A stretch of DNA of 64,000 nt from Pseudomonas multiresinivorans. GTDB lineage: Bacteria > Pseudomonadota > Gammaproteobacteria > Pseudomonadales > Pseudomonadaceae. The notes under the pieces are model-generated. The model was not told the origin of the DNA, did no database searches, and saw nothing but the letters and a program-made list of their open reading frames with translations. Below, piece after piece: positions 43,317-51,412 of the stretch. Location of the stretch: the NCBI RefSeq assembly GCF_012971725.1, contig NZ_CP048833.1:3968001-4032000 (forward strand), in the 5' to 3' direction. How positions within the stretch are numbered: position 1 is the first letter of the stretch; each line of letters opens with the position of its first letter. The position numbers and the translations under genes are program-made.

Positions 43317-43718
43317 TCATCCTGGTTTTGCACCCTCGTGACGGGGCAGATTGTCCTCCAGCGGCCACCAGCTGGCGCGGGACGCGACGTAATAATGTGC
43401 TTCGAGCTTTGTCCGTACCGGCTCGTCCAGGGTTCCCGCACGCACCCGCAAAGTCTCCGGCAGGGCATCGCGGGCGCTGTAGATCGGCGAGCCGCAGGTG
43501 CTGCAGAACACGCGTTTCTTATTCGGGGTAGCGCGAAACTCGCGCAGCTGCGACTCACCGCTGAGCAGACGGAACGCCGCGCGATCCACGGGAATGTTGG
43601 TGGCGAACGGCCCGCCCTGGGCCTTGCGGCACTGGCTGCAATGGCAGACCTGGACAGGCGCCAGTTCGCCATCGATCTCGAAACGCACTGCGCCGCACAG
43701 ACAACCGCCCGAATGCAT
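43317..43718 (-). CDS. GFA/CENP-V-family zinc protein
   Basis: 133 residues. The zinc ligands of the glutathione-dependent formaldehyde-activating (GFA) fold are visible: 'GGCLCGAVRFEI' (C-x-C), 'VCHCSQCRKAQGG' (C-x-C-x2-C) and 'FCSTCGSPIYS' (C-x2-C). Many relatives have no demonstrated activity and the formaldehyde activity of the family is contested. It is a single gene 49 bases upstream of the saccharopine dehydrogenase-like gene and may be cotranscribed with it. Confidence 0.88.
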   Translation of the reverse strand: MHSGGCLCGAVRFEIDGELAPVQVCHCSQCRKAQGGPFATNIPVDRAAFRLLSGESQLREFRATPNKKRVFCSTCGSPIYSARDALPETLRVRAGTLDEPVRTKLEAHYYVASRASWWPLEDNLPRHEGAKPG

Positions 43719-43802
43719 GGCCCTGCTCCTCGTCCCGTTTTCACGAAGTGCAGGAGTCTAGATCAGCAACGCGGGTAATCACCACCGTGCCTTCGAGCGG
43801 TT

Positions 43803-44930
43803 TCAGCCCTTGCTGCCCCAGCCCAGCGGATAGAGCAGTTCCTCCTTGTAACCGGCCCACACCCGCACGGCCGCGGGGAAGCTTGCGTCCAGCTCGGCGT
43901 CGCCGCTGTCCACCAGCAGCGGCCGGCCTTCCAGGGTGCCGAGCTTGCGCTTGGTGGCGATCACCCGCAGCCGTTCGATGCCGATGGCGCGCAACACCCG
44001 CGGGCTGATCTGCTGGTTGCCACGGCCGAGGATGTGTCCCTGGCCGCCAATGGCCGTCACCAGCAGGAAGGCCGGGTGGCCGTCCACCAGTTCGAACAAC
44101 TGCGCCTCGGTGACATCGCGGGCGATCACTTCACCGTTCTCGATCACGTCGACGCCCAGCAGCGTGGTGTCCAGGCGCAGGTCGGCGGCCAGCCCATGCA
44201 GCGTCGAGCCGGGGCCGAAGACGTAGCGCACGCCGTTTTCCCAGCTGTCCTCCAGCCAGGCAGCGAGATCGGCCAGGACCAGTTCCTCGGTTTCCATGCC
44301 GGCCTGCTTCACGTGCTGCATGAAGTGGCCTTCCTCGGGCACCGTCAGTTCGGCGTACCAGCGCGCAGCGACGCGCCCTTCGCGCAGTGCGGCTTCGTCC
44401 AGATCGCGCACTTCCCCCTGGGTCAGGCGCACCAGGCCGCCGTCCACCAGTCGCCGTGCCAGTTCCCCGGCGGCACGCGGGCTGATGGCATAGACGCCGG
44501 AGTGGATCTTCACCCCGGCGGGAATGCCCAGCACCGGCTGGCCCTCGCGGGCCACTTCGGCCACGTCCCGCGCGGTGCCATCGCCACCGGCGAAGAGGAT
44601 CAGCGCCACGCCAGCCTCCTGCAGCGCCTGTACGGCATGACGGGTATCCGCCGCGCTGCTCTGCTCCTTTTCCAGCACGCCGACCAGGCGGTGGCCGAAA
44701 CCCATGTTCGCCAGCAGCTCGGCGCCCATGGCGCCGGGGAACGTGAGGAACTCCAGGCGCTCGCGCACCGGCAGCAGATGCTCCAGGGCGACTCGCGTGC
44801 GCTCCGCCGCTCGTGGTTCGGCGCCGCGCGCCAGGGCCAGTTCGGCCACGCCGTCGCTGCCCTTGAGCGCGGTCGGGCCGCCGATACCGGCCAGCGGATT
44901 GATGATCAGCCCTATGCGAATCCTGTCCAT
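43803..44930 (-). CDS. ATP-NAD kinase / AcoX-family protein
   Basis: 375 residues from the ATG at 44930 (GAGGTTGAGT before it). The diacylglycerol-kinase/NAD-kinase fold is shown by 'GLIINPLAGIGGPTALKGSDG' and the catalytic 'LILFAGGDGTARDVAEVAREGQPVLGIPAGVKIHSGVYAI' (GGDGT). Unlike NadK it is fused to a C-terminal domain of ~120 residues, as in AcoX proteins of acetoin clusters, but no acetoin genes are here. Probably phosphorylates an NAD-like nucleotide or lipid; substrate not established. Confidence 0.82.
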   Translation of the reverse strand: MDRIRIGLIINPLAGIGGPTALKGSDGVAELALARGAEPRAAERTRVALEHLLPVRERLEFLTFPGAMGAELLANMGFGHRLVGVLEKEQSSAADTRHAVQALQEAGVALILFAGGDGTARDVAEVAREGQPVLGIPAGVKIHSGVYAISPRAAGELARRLVDGGLVRLTQGEVRDLDEAALREGRVAARWYAELTVPEEGHFMQHVKQAGMETEELVLADLAAWLEDSWENGVRYVFGPGSTLHGLAADLRLDTTLLGVDVIENGEVIARDVTEAQLFELVDGHPAFLLVTAIGGQGHILGRGNQQISPRVLRAIGIERLRVIATKRKLGTLEGRPLLVDSGDAELDASFPAAVRVWAGYKEELLYPLGWGSKG

Positions 44931-45178
44931 ACTCAACCTCGAGGGAAACTTCTTCGAACCACCGGCGCAATGCCGGGTCGGACCAGGGAAGCGACGGTTC
45001 CACTCACTATAACGACAAGCAAACGACCGGGGACCACGCGATTGGCATGCAATCTGCGAGGGCATTGGTCGTCTGTCTTCGGTGACGGTTCTTCGGCGCT
45101 GCCGCGCGCAGCCTCTGTCACCGGGCTTTCATCTGATCTGCCTAGACTGCAACGAACCTGATGTAGAGGAGATTGGCC

Positions 45179-45352
45179 ATGAGCCTGCAAACCCACCGTG
45201 AACCCACTCCCCGCCCCGCCCCGCGCAACCCGCAGCAGCCGGTCGGCGGCTCGATCATCGATGCCCAGGGCCGCGAGGTCCCGATCACCGAAGACATGAT
45301 CCAGCGCGCCTGCCAGGAACTGGACAAGACCTGCGAGCAGCCACGCCGCTGA
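45179..45352 (+). CDS. 57-residue conserved hypothetical protein
   Basis: An ATG behind AGAGGAGA opens a 57-codon frame ending in TGA at 45350-45352. The N-terminal third is Pro/Arg-rich and probably disordered ('REPTPRPAPRNPQQPVGGS'); the C-terminal part ('IIDAQGREVPITEDMIQRACQELDKTC') looks like a beta-hairpin and helix. A strong ribosome site and codon usage support expression. It converges with pdxB across 25 bases, an arrangement I recall for a small unnamed gene next to pdxB in P. aeruginosa. Function unknown. Confidence 0.7.
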   Translation: MSLQTHREPTPRPAPRNPQQPVGGSIIDAQGREVPITEDMIQRACQELDKTCEQPRR

Positions 45353-45377
45353 CAGTCGGTGCGGCGGCGCGTCCGCC

Positions 45378-46526
45378 CTACTCCCCGACCCGGTTGGCGC
45401 CCAAGGCGGTCAGCAGGCTTTCCAGGCGCGGCGAATCACCCTGGATGTCCACCCATAGCCCGGTGATCTCGCGCCGCGGCGGGTAATGCTTGCGCAGCGC
45501 ATCGAAGGCCGCCCGCCGGGTCTTGGTATCGCCTACCAGGCTGCGACGGAAGTTGGCGTCGTCGCTGCGCGGGTCATAGACCGCACGGCAGAGCATCGCC
45601 AGCGCCCAGTCCGGGTCGCACTCTTCCTTGAGGCTCAATTCGGCCAGCCACTGTGCGGGCAGCAGGTCGTCGAGATCGACTTCCGGCGCGCGCTGCTGCC
45701 AGGCGCAGAACGCCTCGTAGATCTGCGCCGTGCCCCGCAGCTTGCCGTCGAGGCTGTAGCCGGCGATGTGCGGCGTCGCGATGCGGCAGAGTTCGGCCAG
45801 ACGCACATTGACCTCCGGCTCGCCTTCCCAGACATCCAGCGCCACGTCGAGATTCGCGCCGGATTCCAGGTGAACGCGTAGTGCGGTGTTGTCGACCACG
45901 CCGCCGCGGCTGGCATTGATCAGCCAGGTGCCGGGGCGCAGCGCCTTGAGGCGCTCGGCGTCGATCAGGTGGCGAGTCGGGTTGTCGCCGTCGCGGGTCA
46001 GCGGCGTGTGCAGGCTGATCACGTCGCACTCGCGCAGCACTTCCTCCAGGCTGCGGAAATCGCCGCCCTCGGCAGCCGCGCGCGGCGGATCGCAGACGCG
46101 CACATCCCAGCCCAAGCCGCGCAGCACATCCACCAGACGACCGCCCACCTGCCCTGCGCCAATCACGCCATAGCGGCGTTCGGCGAGCTTCGCGCCGTGC
46201 ACGTCGGCCAGGGCCAGCAGGCTGCCCAGCACCCAGTCAACCACGCCACGGGCATTGCAACCCGGCGCACTGGACCAGGCGATACCAGCCTCGGCAAAGT
46301 AATCGAGATCGAGATGATCGGTGCCGATGGTACAGGTGCCGACGAACTTCACCTGGCTGCCCTGGAGCAGCTCGCGGCTGACGTCTGTCACCGAGCGCAC
46401 CAGCAGCACTTCGGCATCGCCCAGGGCGGCACGGTCGATGCCGCGTCCCGGCAGACGGCGAATATCGCCGTGGGCTCCGAAGAAGGCTTCGACCAGGGGA
46501 ATGTTTTCATCGGCAAGGATTCGCAT
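45378..46526 (-). CDS. pdxB: erythronate-4-phosphate dehydrogenase
   Basis: 382 residues of a D-2-hydroxyacid dehydrogenase with the PdxB C-terminal dimerisation domain (about residues 290-380). Key motifs: 'ADENIPLVEAFFGAHGDIRRLPGRGID' at the N-terminus, NAD-binding 'YGVIGAGQVGGRLVDVLRGLGWDVRVCDPPR', the catalytic Arg/Glu/His in 'INASRGGVVDNTAL', 'WEGEPEVNVRLAELCRIATPHIAGYSLDGK'. It oxidises 4-phosphoerythronate in de novo pyridoxal 5-phosphate synthesis. Single gene. Confidence 0.96.
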   Translation of the reverse strand: MRILADENIPLVEAFFGAHGDIRRLPGRGIDRAALGDAEVLLVRSVTDVSRELLQGSQVKFVGTCTIGTDHLDLDYFAEAGIAWSSAPGCNARGVVDWVLGSLLALADVHGAKLAERRYGVIGAGQVGGRLVDVLRGLGWDVRVCDPPRAAAEGGDFRSLEEVLRECDVISLHTPLTRDGDNPTRHLIDAERLKALRPGTWLINASRGGVVDNTALRVHLESGANLDVALDVWEGEPEVNVRLAELCRIATPHIAGYSLDGKLRGTAQIYEAFCAWQQRAPEVDLDDLLPAQWLAELSLKEECDPDWALAMLCRAVYDPRSDDANFRRSLVGDTKTRRAAFDALRKHYPPRREITGLWVDIQGDSPRLESLLTALGANRVGE

Positions 46527-46610
46527 GGGCTGACTCCAGAAATCGGCAGCAGGTACTTTACCAGCGTGGCGCTCGGCTCAGGCACGATCATCTGCTCCTC
46601 TCAGGGGAAT

Positions 46611-46686
46611 GTAGGGCGCATAACCTGGAACAGGTTATCCGCCGCTCCCTTCAAGGCGGATAACGCTGGCGCGTTATGCGCCCTAC
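46611..46686. repeat. 76-bp nested inverted-repeat element
   Basis: Outer arms GTAGGGCGCATAAC and GTTATGCGCCCTAC are perfect inverse copies; an inner pair GTTATCCGCC / GGCGGATAAC sits between them. It is a Pseudomonas-type dispersed element distinct from the REP families elsewhere in the window. It fills much of the 280-base gap between divergent pdxB and the MATE pump gene. Confidence 0.85.
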
Positions 46687-46806
46687 GTCAGCGCCGATCC
46701 TTCAGCCCTGCGCGCGGTCCCGCGCGGCGCAGGCAAGACTTCCTGACTGGCCCGTCAGCCCTTAAACTGGTCGGCTTCCCGCCAATTTCTTTCGCCAAGG
46801 AAAGCC

Positions 46807-48210
46807 GTGACCAGCCTCACCCAGCCCGTCTCCCGCGGACGGCGCACCGCCACCGAACTCAAGGAACTGCTGACCCTCGCAGCGCCCATCATGATCGCCC
46901 AGCTGGCCACTACCGCCATGGGCTTCGTCGATGCGGTGATGGCCGGCAGCGTCGGCCCGCGTGACCTCGCGGCTGTGGCGCTGGGCAACTCGATCTGGAT
47001 TCCGGTGTTCCTGCTGATGACCGGCACCCTGCTCGCCACCACTGCCAAGGTGGCCCAGCGCTATGGTTCCGGCGATCAGGCCGGGACCGGCCCGTTGGTG
47101 CGCCAGGCTCTGTGGCTGGCCCTGCTGGTCGGCCCGCTGGCGGGCGCGACACTGTGGCTGCTCTCCGAGCCGGTACTGCGGGCGATGAAGGTCGAGGAAG
47201 CGCTGATCGAGCCCAGTTGCTTCTACCTGCGTGGTATCGCCTGCGGCCTGCCGGCGGTGGCCCTGTACCACGTGCTGCGCTGCTACAGCGACGGCCTGGG
47301 GCGCACCCGGCCAAGCATGGTGCTGGGCATCTGCGGGCTGATGCTGAACATCCCGATCAACTACGTGCTGATCTACGGCCACCTCGGCTTCCCGGCCCTT
47401 GGCGGCCCCGGCTGCGGCTGGGCAACCGGCTCGGTGATGTGGTTCATGCTGCTGGGCATGCTGTTCTGGGTGAACTGGGCCAAGGTCTACCAGCCGAGCC
47501 AGTTGTTCAGCCACTGGGAACTGCCGCAGCCGAAGGTGATCGGCAGCCTGGTGGCGGTGGGCCTGCCCATCGGCATCGCGGTATTCGCCGAATCCAGCAT
47601 CTTCTCGGTGATCGCCCTGCTGATCGGCGAGCTCGGCGAGAAGGTTGTCGCCGGGCACCAGGTGGCGCTGAACTTCAGCGCGCTGGTATTCATGATCCCC
47701 TACTCGCTGGCCATGGCCGTGACGGTGCGCGTCGGCCAGTCGCTGGGCGCCGGCGCCCCGCGCGATGCGCGCTTCGCCGCCGGCGTGGGCATGGGCGCGG
47801 CGTTGGCGTACGCCTGCATCTCCGCCAGCGGCATGCTGCTGATGCGCGAGCACATCGCCGGGCTCTACACCCAGGACCCGGAAGTGCTGGCCCTGGCCGC
47901 TACGCTGCTGGTGTTCTCGGCGCTGTTCCAGTTCTCCGATGCTGTGCAGGTCACCGCCGCCGGCGCCCTGCGCGGCTACCAGGACACCCGCGCGACCATG
48001 ATCATGACCCTGTTCGCCTACTGGGGCATCGGCCTGCCGGTGGGCTACAGCCTTGGCCTGGCCCACTGGCTGCAGGAACCCACCGGCCCGCGCGGCCTGT
48101 GGGAAGGCCTGATCGTCGGCCTGACCTGTGCAGCGGTGATGCTGTGCATCCGCCTGTCGCGCAGCGCCAAGCGGCAGATCGTGCTGAACGAGAGGCGCGT
48201 GGCGGGATAG
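46807..48210 (+). CDS. MATE-family multidrug efflux transporter, NorM/PmpM type
   Basis: 467 residues from a GTG with AAGGA upstream, about 12 transmembrane helices in two homologous halves. 'ELKELLTLAAPIMIAQLATTAMGFVDAVMAGSVGPRDLAAVALGNSIWIPVFLLMTGTLLATT' and 'VALGLPIGIAVFAESSIFSVIALLIGELGEKVVAGHQVALNFSALVFMIPYSLAMAVTVRVGQ'-type blocks identify the NorM branch. It exports cationic drugs and fluoroquinolones by H+ or Na+ antiport. Together with the convergent EamA and the XRE-cupin genes the order matches P. aeruginosa pmpM (PA1361) and PA1360-PA1359 as I recall it. Confidence 0.9.
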   Translation: MTSLTQPVSRGRRTATELKELLTLAAPIMIAQLATTAMGFVDAVMAGSVGPRDLAAVALGNSIWIPVFLLMTGTLLATTAKVAQRYGSGDQAGTGPLVRQALWLALLVGPLAGATLWLLSEPVLRAMKVEEALIEPSCFYLRGIACGLPAVALYHVLRCYSDGLGRTRPSMVLGICGLMLNIPINYVLIYGHLGFPALGGPGCGWATGSVMWFMLLGMLFWVNWAKVYQPSQLFSHWELPQPKVIGSLVAVGLPIGIAVFAESSIFSVIALLIGELGEKVVAGHQVALNFSALVFMIPYSLAMAVTVRVGQSLGAGAPRDARFAAGVGMGAALAYACISASGMLLMREHIAGLYTQDPEVLALAATLLVFSALFQFSDAVQVTAAGALRGYQDTRATMIMTLFAYWGIGLPVGYSLGLAHWLQEPTGPRGLWEGLIVGLTCAAVMLCIRLSRSAKRQIVLNERRVAG

Positions 48211-48222
48211 CGCTGGAGATGT

Positions 48223-48248
48223 AAAAAGCCGCCCTTGGGCGGCTTTTT
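48223..48248. terminator. bidirectional intrinsic terminator
   Basis: Stem AAGCCGCCC / GGGCGGCTT flanked by A and T runs, 12 bases past the MATE gene stop. Confidence 0.88.
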
Positions 48249-48278
48249 CGTTTGGGGTCCTGCAGGAAAAACACTGCC

Positions 48279-48358
48279 TAGGATGGCGTGGAGCGCAGCG
48301 ATACCCATCAATCCCGTGCGCGGACAGCATGGGTATCGCTGCGCTCCACCCATCCTAC
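48279..48358. repeat. 80-bp inverted-repeat (MITE/REPIN-like) element, copy B
   Basis: Thirty-base arms at 48279-48308 and 48329-48358 match those at 19029 (TAGGATGG-GTGGAGCGCAGCG and GATACCCAT ends); the left arm has one G-to-C change relative to its partner. The centre shares CGGACAGC with copy A. It lies between convergent MATE and EamA genes. Confidence 0.88.
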
Positions 48359-48391
48359 CAACAGGCTCGCCGGATACCTTCTGAGGAGCCG

Positions 48392-49267
48392 TCAGTCAGT
48401 CACCAGCGCCGGCTTCGGCCGGCTGCTCAGCGTCGTCCCAACAGAGGCCACGATGATGGCGCAGATGGCGAGCCACTGGTGCGAGGTCAGTTGCTCACCG
48501 AGGAAGAACAAGCCGGACAACGCACCGAACGCGGGCTCGATGCTCATCAGGGTGCCGAAAGTGCGTGCAGGCAAACGGGTGAGCGCAACCATTTCCAGGG
48601 TGTAGGGCAAGGCGCTGGAGAGGATCGCCACGCCCAGCAGCGCCGGGAACAGGCTGACATCGAACAGCGCCATGCCGCTGTGCGCGAGGCCGATTGGCGC
48701 TACGCAGATCGCCGCAATAGTGATGCCCAGCGCCGCGCCCTGGGCGCCCAGGTCATTGCCGGCGCGCTGGCCGAAGATGATGTAGAGCCCCCAGCAGACC
48801 CCCGCTCCCAACGCCAGCGCGGCGCCCTTGGGGTCGATGCCGTTGCCGAAGTCGGCGATCGGCAGTAGCAGGCCAAGACCGACCACCGCGATGGCGATCC
48901 ACAGGAAGTCGATGGGTTTGCGCGAGTAGAACAGCGCCACCGCCAGCGGCCCGGTGAACTCCAGGGCAACGGCGACACCCAGCGGGATGGTCTGCAGCGC
49001 CATATAGAAAGTCAGGTTCATCAGGCCCAGCGTCACGCCATAGATGAACAGCGGCTTGAGCGGCTTGCCGCGCAGGGAGGTTCGCCACGGCCGCAGGATA
49101 GCCAGCAGGAGGATGGCGGCGAAGACCAGGCGCATGGAGGTCACGCCTTCCGCGCCGAGCACCGGGAACAGGCTCTTGGCGACGGACGCACCGGTCTGGA
49201 TCGAGGCCATCGACACGATCAGGATGAGGATGGGAAAGACAGTGGAAAGAAAGCGAGAGCGAGGCAT
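48392..49267 (-). CDS. EamA/DMT-family exporter, RhtA-like
   Basis: 291 residues from the ATG at 49267, about ten transmembrane helices in two EamA repeats. 'SMASIQTGASVAKSLFPVLGAEGVTSMRLVFAAILLLAI' and 'IYGVTLGLMNLTFYMALQTIPLGVAVALEFTGPLAVALF' are the RhtA (threonine/homoserine exporter) signature. It moves amino acids or related metabolites out across the inner membrane. It diverges from an XRE-cupin regulator, its likely controller. Confidence 0.88.
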   Translation of the reverse strand: MPRSRFLSTVFPILILIVSMASIQTGASVAKSLFPVLGAEGVTSMRLVFAAILLLAILRPWRTSLRGKPLKPLFIYGVTLGLMNLTFYMALQTIPLGVAVALEFTGPLAVALFYSRKPIDFLWIAIAVVGLGLLLPIADFGNGIDPKGAALALGAGVCWGLYIIFGQRAGNDLGAQGAALGITIAAICVAPIGLAHSGMALFDVSLFPALLGVAILSSALPYTLEMVALTRLPARTFGTLMSIEPAFGALSGLFFLGEQLTSHQWLAICAIIVASVGTTLSSRPKPALVTD

Positions 49268-49319
49268 GATGCGGACCTGAACAGGCGTTGCAACGGTGGG
49301 AAAATCTTGATTGACTGTT

Positions 49320-49339
49320 ATGCGCAACATAATGCGCAA
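49320..49339. promoter_or_regulatory. direct-repeat candidate operator between EamA and XRE-cupin genes
   Basis: ATGCGCAA occurs twice, at 49320-49327 and 49332-49339, twelve bases apart start to start, so about one helical turn. It lies in the 82-base divergent region, ending 10 bases before the regulator start. Probable autoregulatory site for the XRE-cupin protein; inferred. Confidence 0.45.
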
Positions 49340-49349
49340 AAAGGCCAGA

Positions 49350-49922
49350 ATGAGCAATATACTGCCCACCCCTTCTGAACGTCCCAGCGTGCTGGTCCAC
49401 GTCGCCGATAACGTGAAGACGCACCGTCGTAGCGCCGGCCTCAGCCAGGACGCGCTGGCCAAGGCCTCGGGCGTCAGCCGGCGGATGCTGGTCGGCATCG
49501 AGGGAGGCGACAACAACGTCAGCCTCGCGACCCTCGACCGCATCGCCGCCGCGCTGCACGTGACCTTCGCCGACCTGGTACGCCCACCGGCTACCGGCGG
49601 CCTGACCCGCGTAGACGCCGTAGCCTGGGGCGGCCAGCAGCCCGACAGCCGCGGCACCCTCCTTGCCAGCACACCCGCCACGCGCCAAGCCGAACTCTGG
49701 CACTGGGCACTCGCCCCCGGCGACCGCTACAACGCCGAGCCCGACGCCGAAGGCTGGTACGACATGGCCTATGTCATCGAGGGCCGGCTGACCATTGTCC
49801 TCGCCGAGGAGACGGTGGAAGTCGAGGCCGGTGGGTTTCATGTATTCAAGAGCAACCAGCCGTTTTCCTACCAGAACCTTGGGGATGTGCTGGTGCGGTT
49901 TGTGCGGAACGTTGTGAATTGA
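49350..49922 (+). CDS. XRE-family regulator with C-terminal cupin domain
   Basis: 190 residues from the ATG at 49350 (AAGG six bases upstream); three earlier ATGs lie within the presumed operator. N-terminal helix-turn-helix 'VADNVKTHRRSAGLSQDALAKASGVSRRMLVGIEGGDNNVSLATLDRIAAALHVTFADLV', then a cupin beta-barrel with 'DMAYVIEGRLTIVLAEETVEVEAGGFHVFKSNQPFSYQNLGD'. The cupin probably senses a small metabolite. Regulates itself and the divergent EamA exporter by position. Firm domain call. Confidence 0.9.
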   Translation: MSNILPTPSERPSVLVHVADNVKTHRRSAGLSQDALAKASGVSRRMLVGIEGGDNNVSLATLDRIAAALHVTFADLVRPPATGGLTRVDAVAWGGQQPDSRGTLLASTPATRQAELWHWALAPGDRYNAEPDAEGWYDMAYVIEGRLTIVLAEETVEVEAGGFHVFKSNQPFSYQNLGDVLVRFVRNVVN

Positions 49923-50003
49923 ATCCTTTACAGCTGCGCCTCCCAGGGCTCATCACAGGCATAGGCTGCTCCTGCAGGTCGACTCCAGCGTTTGCGGCGG
50001 CGC

Positions 50004-50095
50004 GTAGGAGCGGACTTTGTCCGCGATAGATTCACCGCCGCGCCCAGCCGAACAGGGAGCTGGGCGGAATCATCGCGGACAGAGTCCGCTCCTAC
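50004..50095. repeat. REP pair (family 2) with long spacer
   Basis: Arms GTAGGAGCGGACTTTGTCCG (from 50004) and GCGGACAGAGTCCGCTCCTA (ending 50094) face each other across 44 bases. It is the first element of the 630-base stretch without a credible gene between the XRE-cupin gene and phnX. Confidence 0.88.
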
Positions 50096-50113
50096 GAAAG
50101 CGAGCACTCCGCT

Positions 50114-50203
50114 GCTTTGGCTTTGGCTTTGGCTTTGGCTTTGGCTTTGGCTTTGGCTTTGGCTTTGGCTTTGGCTTTGGCTTTGGCTTTGGCTTTGGCT
50201 TTG
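50114..50203. repeat. hexanucleotide tandem repeat, 15 perfect copies of GCTTTG
   Basis: Ninety bases of GCTTTG without a single substitution, 18 bases past the REP pair. Every frame through it reads a two-residue repeat (Leu-Trp or Gly-Phe forward, Ser-Gln reverse), which produces spurious ORFs. Perfect hexamer tracts of this length are prone to slippage, so copy number should vary between strains. Confidence 0.95.
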
Positions 50204-50225
50204 CAGATTTCCAGCGAAATGTCCG

Positions 50226-50500
50226 AACACGCCGAATGCCCCGTTCAGGAGGCCTCGTTGAAGCGGAGTTTCAGGGGTTGAGCGACATGGATGTCGCGAG
50301 AGCCGCGATGGGCCAGGGACGGCCCTTCGCAGCGTGCCCCTGAAACTTCGTTGCAACGAGGGAATTTTTCGCCTAAGCGAAAAACCGGATGTCCGGGGCA
50401 AGCCTTCTTGGTTACTTCTTTGGCGTTTGAAAGAAGTGACTCGCCCGAGGGGGCGAAACCCAATACATCCGAACACGCAAATGCGGCGCAGAAACACCCA
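50226..50500. other. probable non-coding multi-copy Pseudomonas intergenic block
   Basis: The stretch after the hexamer tract contains no gene I trust. It has several overlapping ORFs on both strands without ribosome sites, and phrases such as 'GHPVFRLGEKFPRCN' that I recall in many spurious Pseudomonas hypothetical proteins, suggesting a dispersed repeat. A short hairpin (TTTTTCGCctaaGCGAAAAA, 50366-50385) is visible within it. Confidence 0.5.
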
Positions 50501-50504
50501 ACTC

Positions 50505-50534
50505 CAAAAAAAAGGCCCGCAACAAGCGGGCCTT
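50505..50534 (-). terminator. intrinsic terminator of phnWX
   Basis: On the minus strand the stem AAGGCCCGC / GCGGGCCTT with a five-base loop is followed by a run of eight or more U. It begins 19 bases past the phnX stop. Confidence 0.88.
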
Positions 50535-50552
50535 CCTCGCTCAAACCAAGCG

Positions 50553-51380
50553 TCAGCTGCTTTGAGGCATCTCGCCCCGCGCCAACCGCGCATTGATATC
50601 GGCAATCACCGCCGGCAGTTCGGCGATGGTGTCGATCAGATAGTGCGGCCGCGAGCCTTCGAACATCTGGCCGATGCGGCGGCGTTCCTGCTCCAGCTTC
50701 TGGGCCGGTAGCGCCTTGTACTGCTCATAGGTCAGGCCCAGGGCGTTGCCCGAGCAGGTCAGCGCCACAGTCCACATGCCGGCGCTGCGGCCTTCGAGGA
50801 TGCCCGGCCAGGTGTCGTCGACCTTCACGCAGGCCGCGACATCGTTGATGCCCAGAGCGATCACGTTGGCCAGCGCCTGTGCCGGGTGCGGGCGGCCGTT
50901 CGGTACCTCGTCGGTGGCGACCACGTGGTCGGCGACGTAGCCGTTGGTCTTGGCCAGCGCCACGACCTTCTCCATCACCACCGCCGGGTAGCCGGAGCAG
51001 GAGCCGATCTTCAGCCCGCCCTTGCGCAGGGTGGCGATGGCTTCCAGCGCGCCGGGAATCAGCGCCGAGTGCTCGGCGATCTTCTCGATCTGCAGCGGCA
51101 TGAAGCGCTCGTAGATGGCGGTGACGTCATCGTCGCTCGGCACGCGGCCGAACTTGGCCTTGTAGCGCTCGGCGATGGCCGGGATGTCGCACAGAGTACG
51201 GATGTGGTCCCACTTGCCCATGCCCATCGGGCCGCGGGCTTCTTCCAGGCTGACCTGCACGCCGAACTCGGCGAAGGCCTCGACGAAGATCTGGGTCGGC
51301 GCGAAGGAGCCGAAATCGACCACGGTGCCAGCCCAGTCGAGGATGGCGGCTTGCAGTTGCTTGGGTTGTTCGTAGTTCAT
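50553..51380 (-). CDS. phnX: phosphonoacetaldehyde hydrolase
   Basis: 275 residues from the ATG at 51380, the usual family length (51389 is an alternative). HAD-superfamily features: nucleophile Asp15 in 'AAILDWAGTVVDFGSFAP', the cap-domain Schiff-base Lys in 'EEARGPMGMGKWDHIRTL', 'KIGSCSGYPAVVMEKVV' and 'ACVKVDDTWPGILEGRSAGMWTVAL'. It cleaves the C-P bond of phosphonoacetaldehyde to acetaldehyde and phosphate. Follows phnW by 32 bases; one operon. Confidence 0.96.
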   Translation of the reverse strand: MNYEQPKQLQAAILDWAGTVVDFGSFAPTQIFVEAFAEFGVQVSLEEARGPMGMGKWDHIRTLCDIPAIAERYKAKFGRVPSDDDVTAIYERFMPLQIEKIAEHSALIPGALEAIATLRKGGLKIGSCSGYPAVVMEKVVALAKTNGYVADHVVATDEVPNGRPHPAQALANVIALGINDVAACVKVDDTWPGILEGRSAGMWTVALTCSGNALGLTYEQYKALPAQKLEQERRRIGQMFEGSRPHYLIDTIAELPAVIADINARLARGEMPQSS

Positions 51381-51412
51381 GGCATTCAATCCTGTGGGAA
51401 TTCGGGCGGGCG

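Noticed and set aside
50114..50203. CRISPR-like repeat
   Set aside because: Units are 6 bases with no spacers; it is a simple tandem repeat.
49928..50605. 225-codon ORF with a Ser-Gln repeat
   Set aside because: It is produced by reading the GCTTTG tract in reverse and crosses REP and terminator sequence; no ribosome site.
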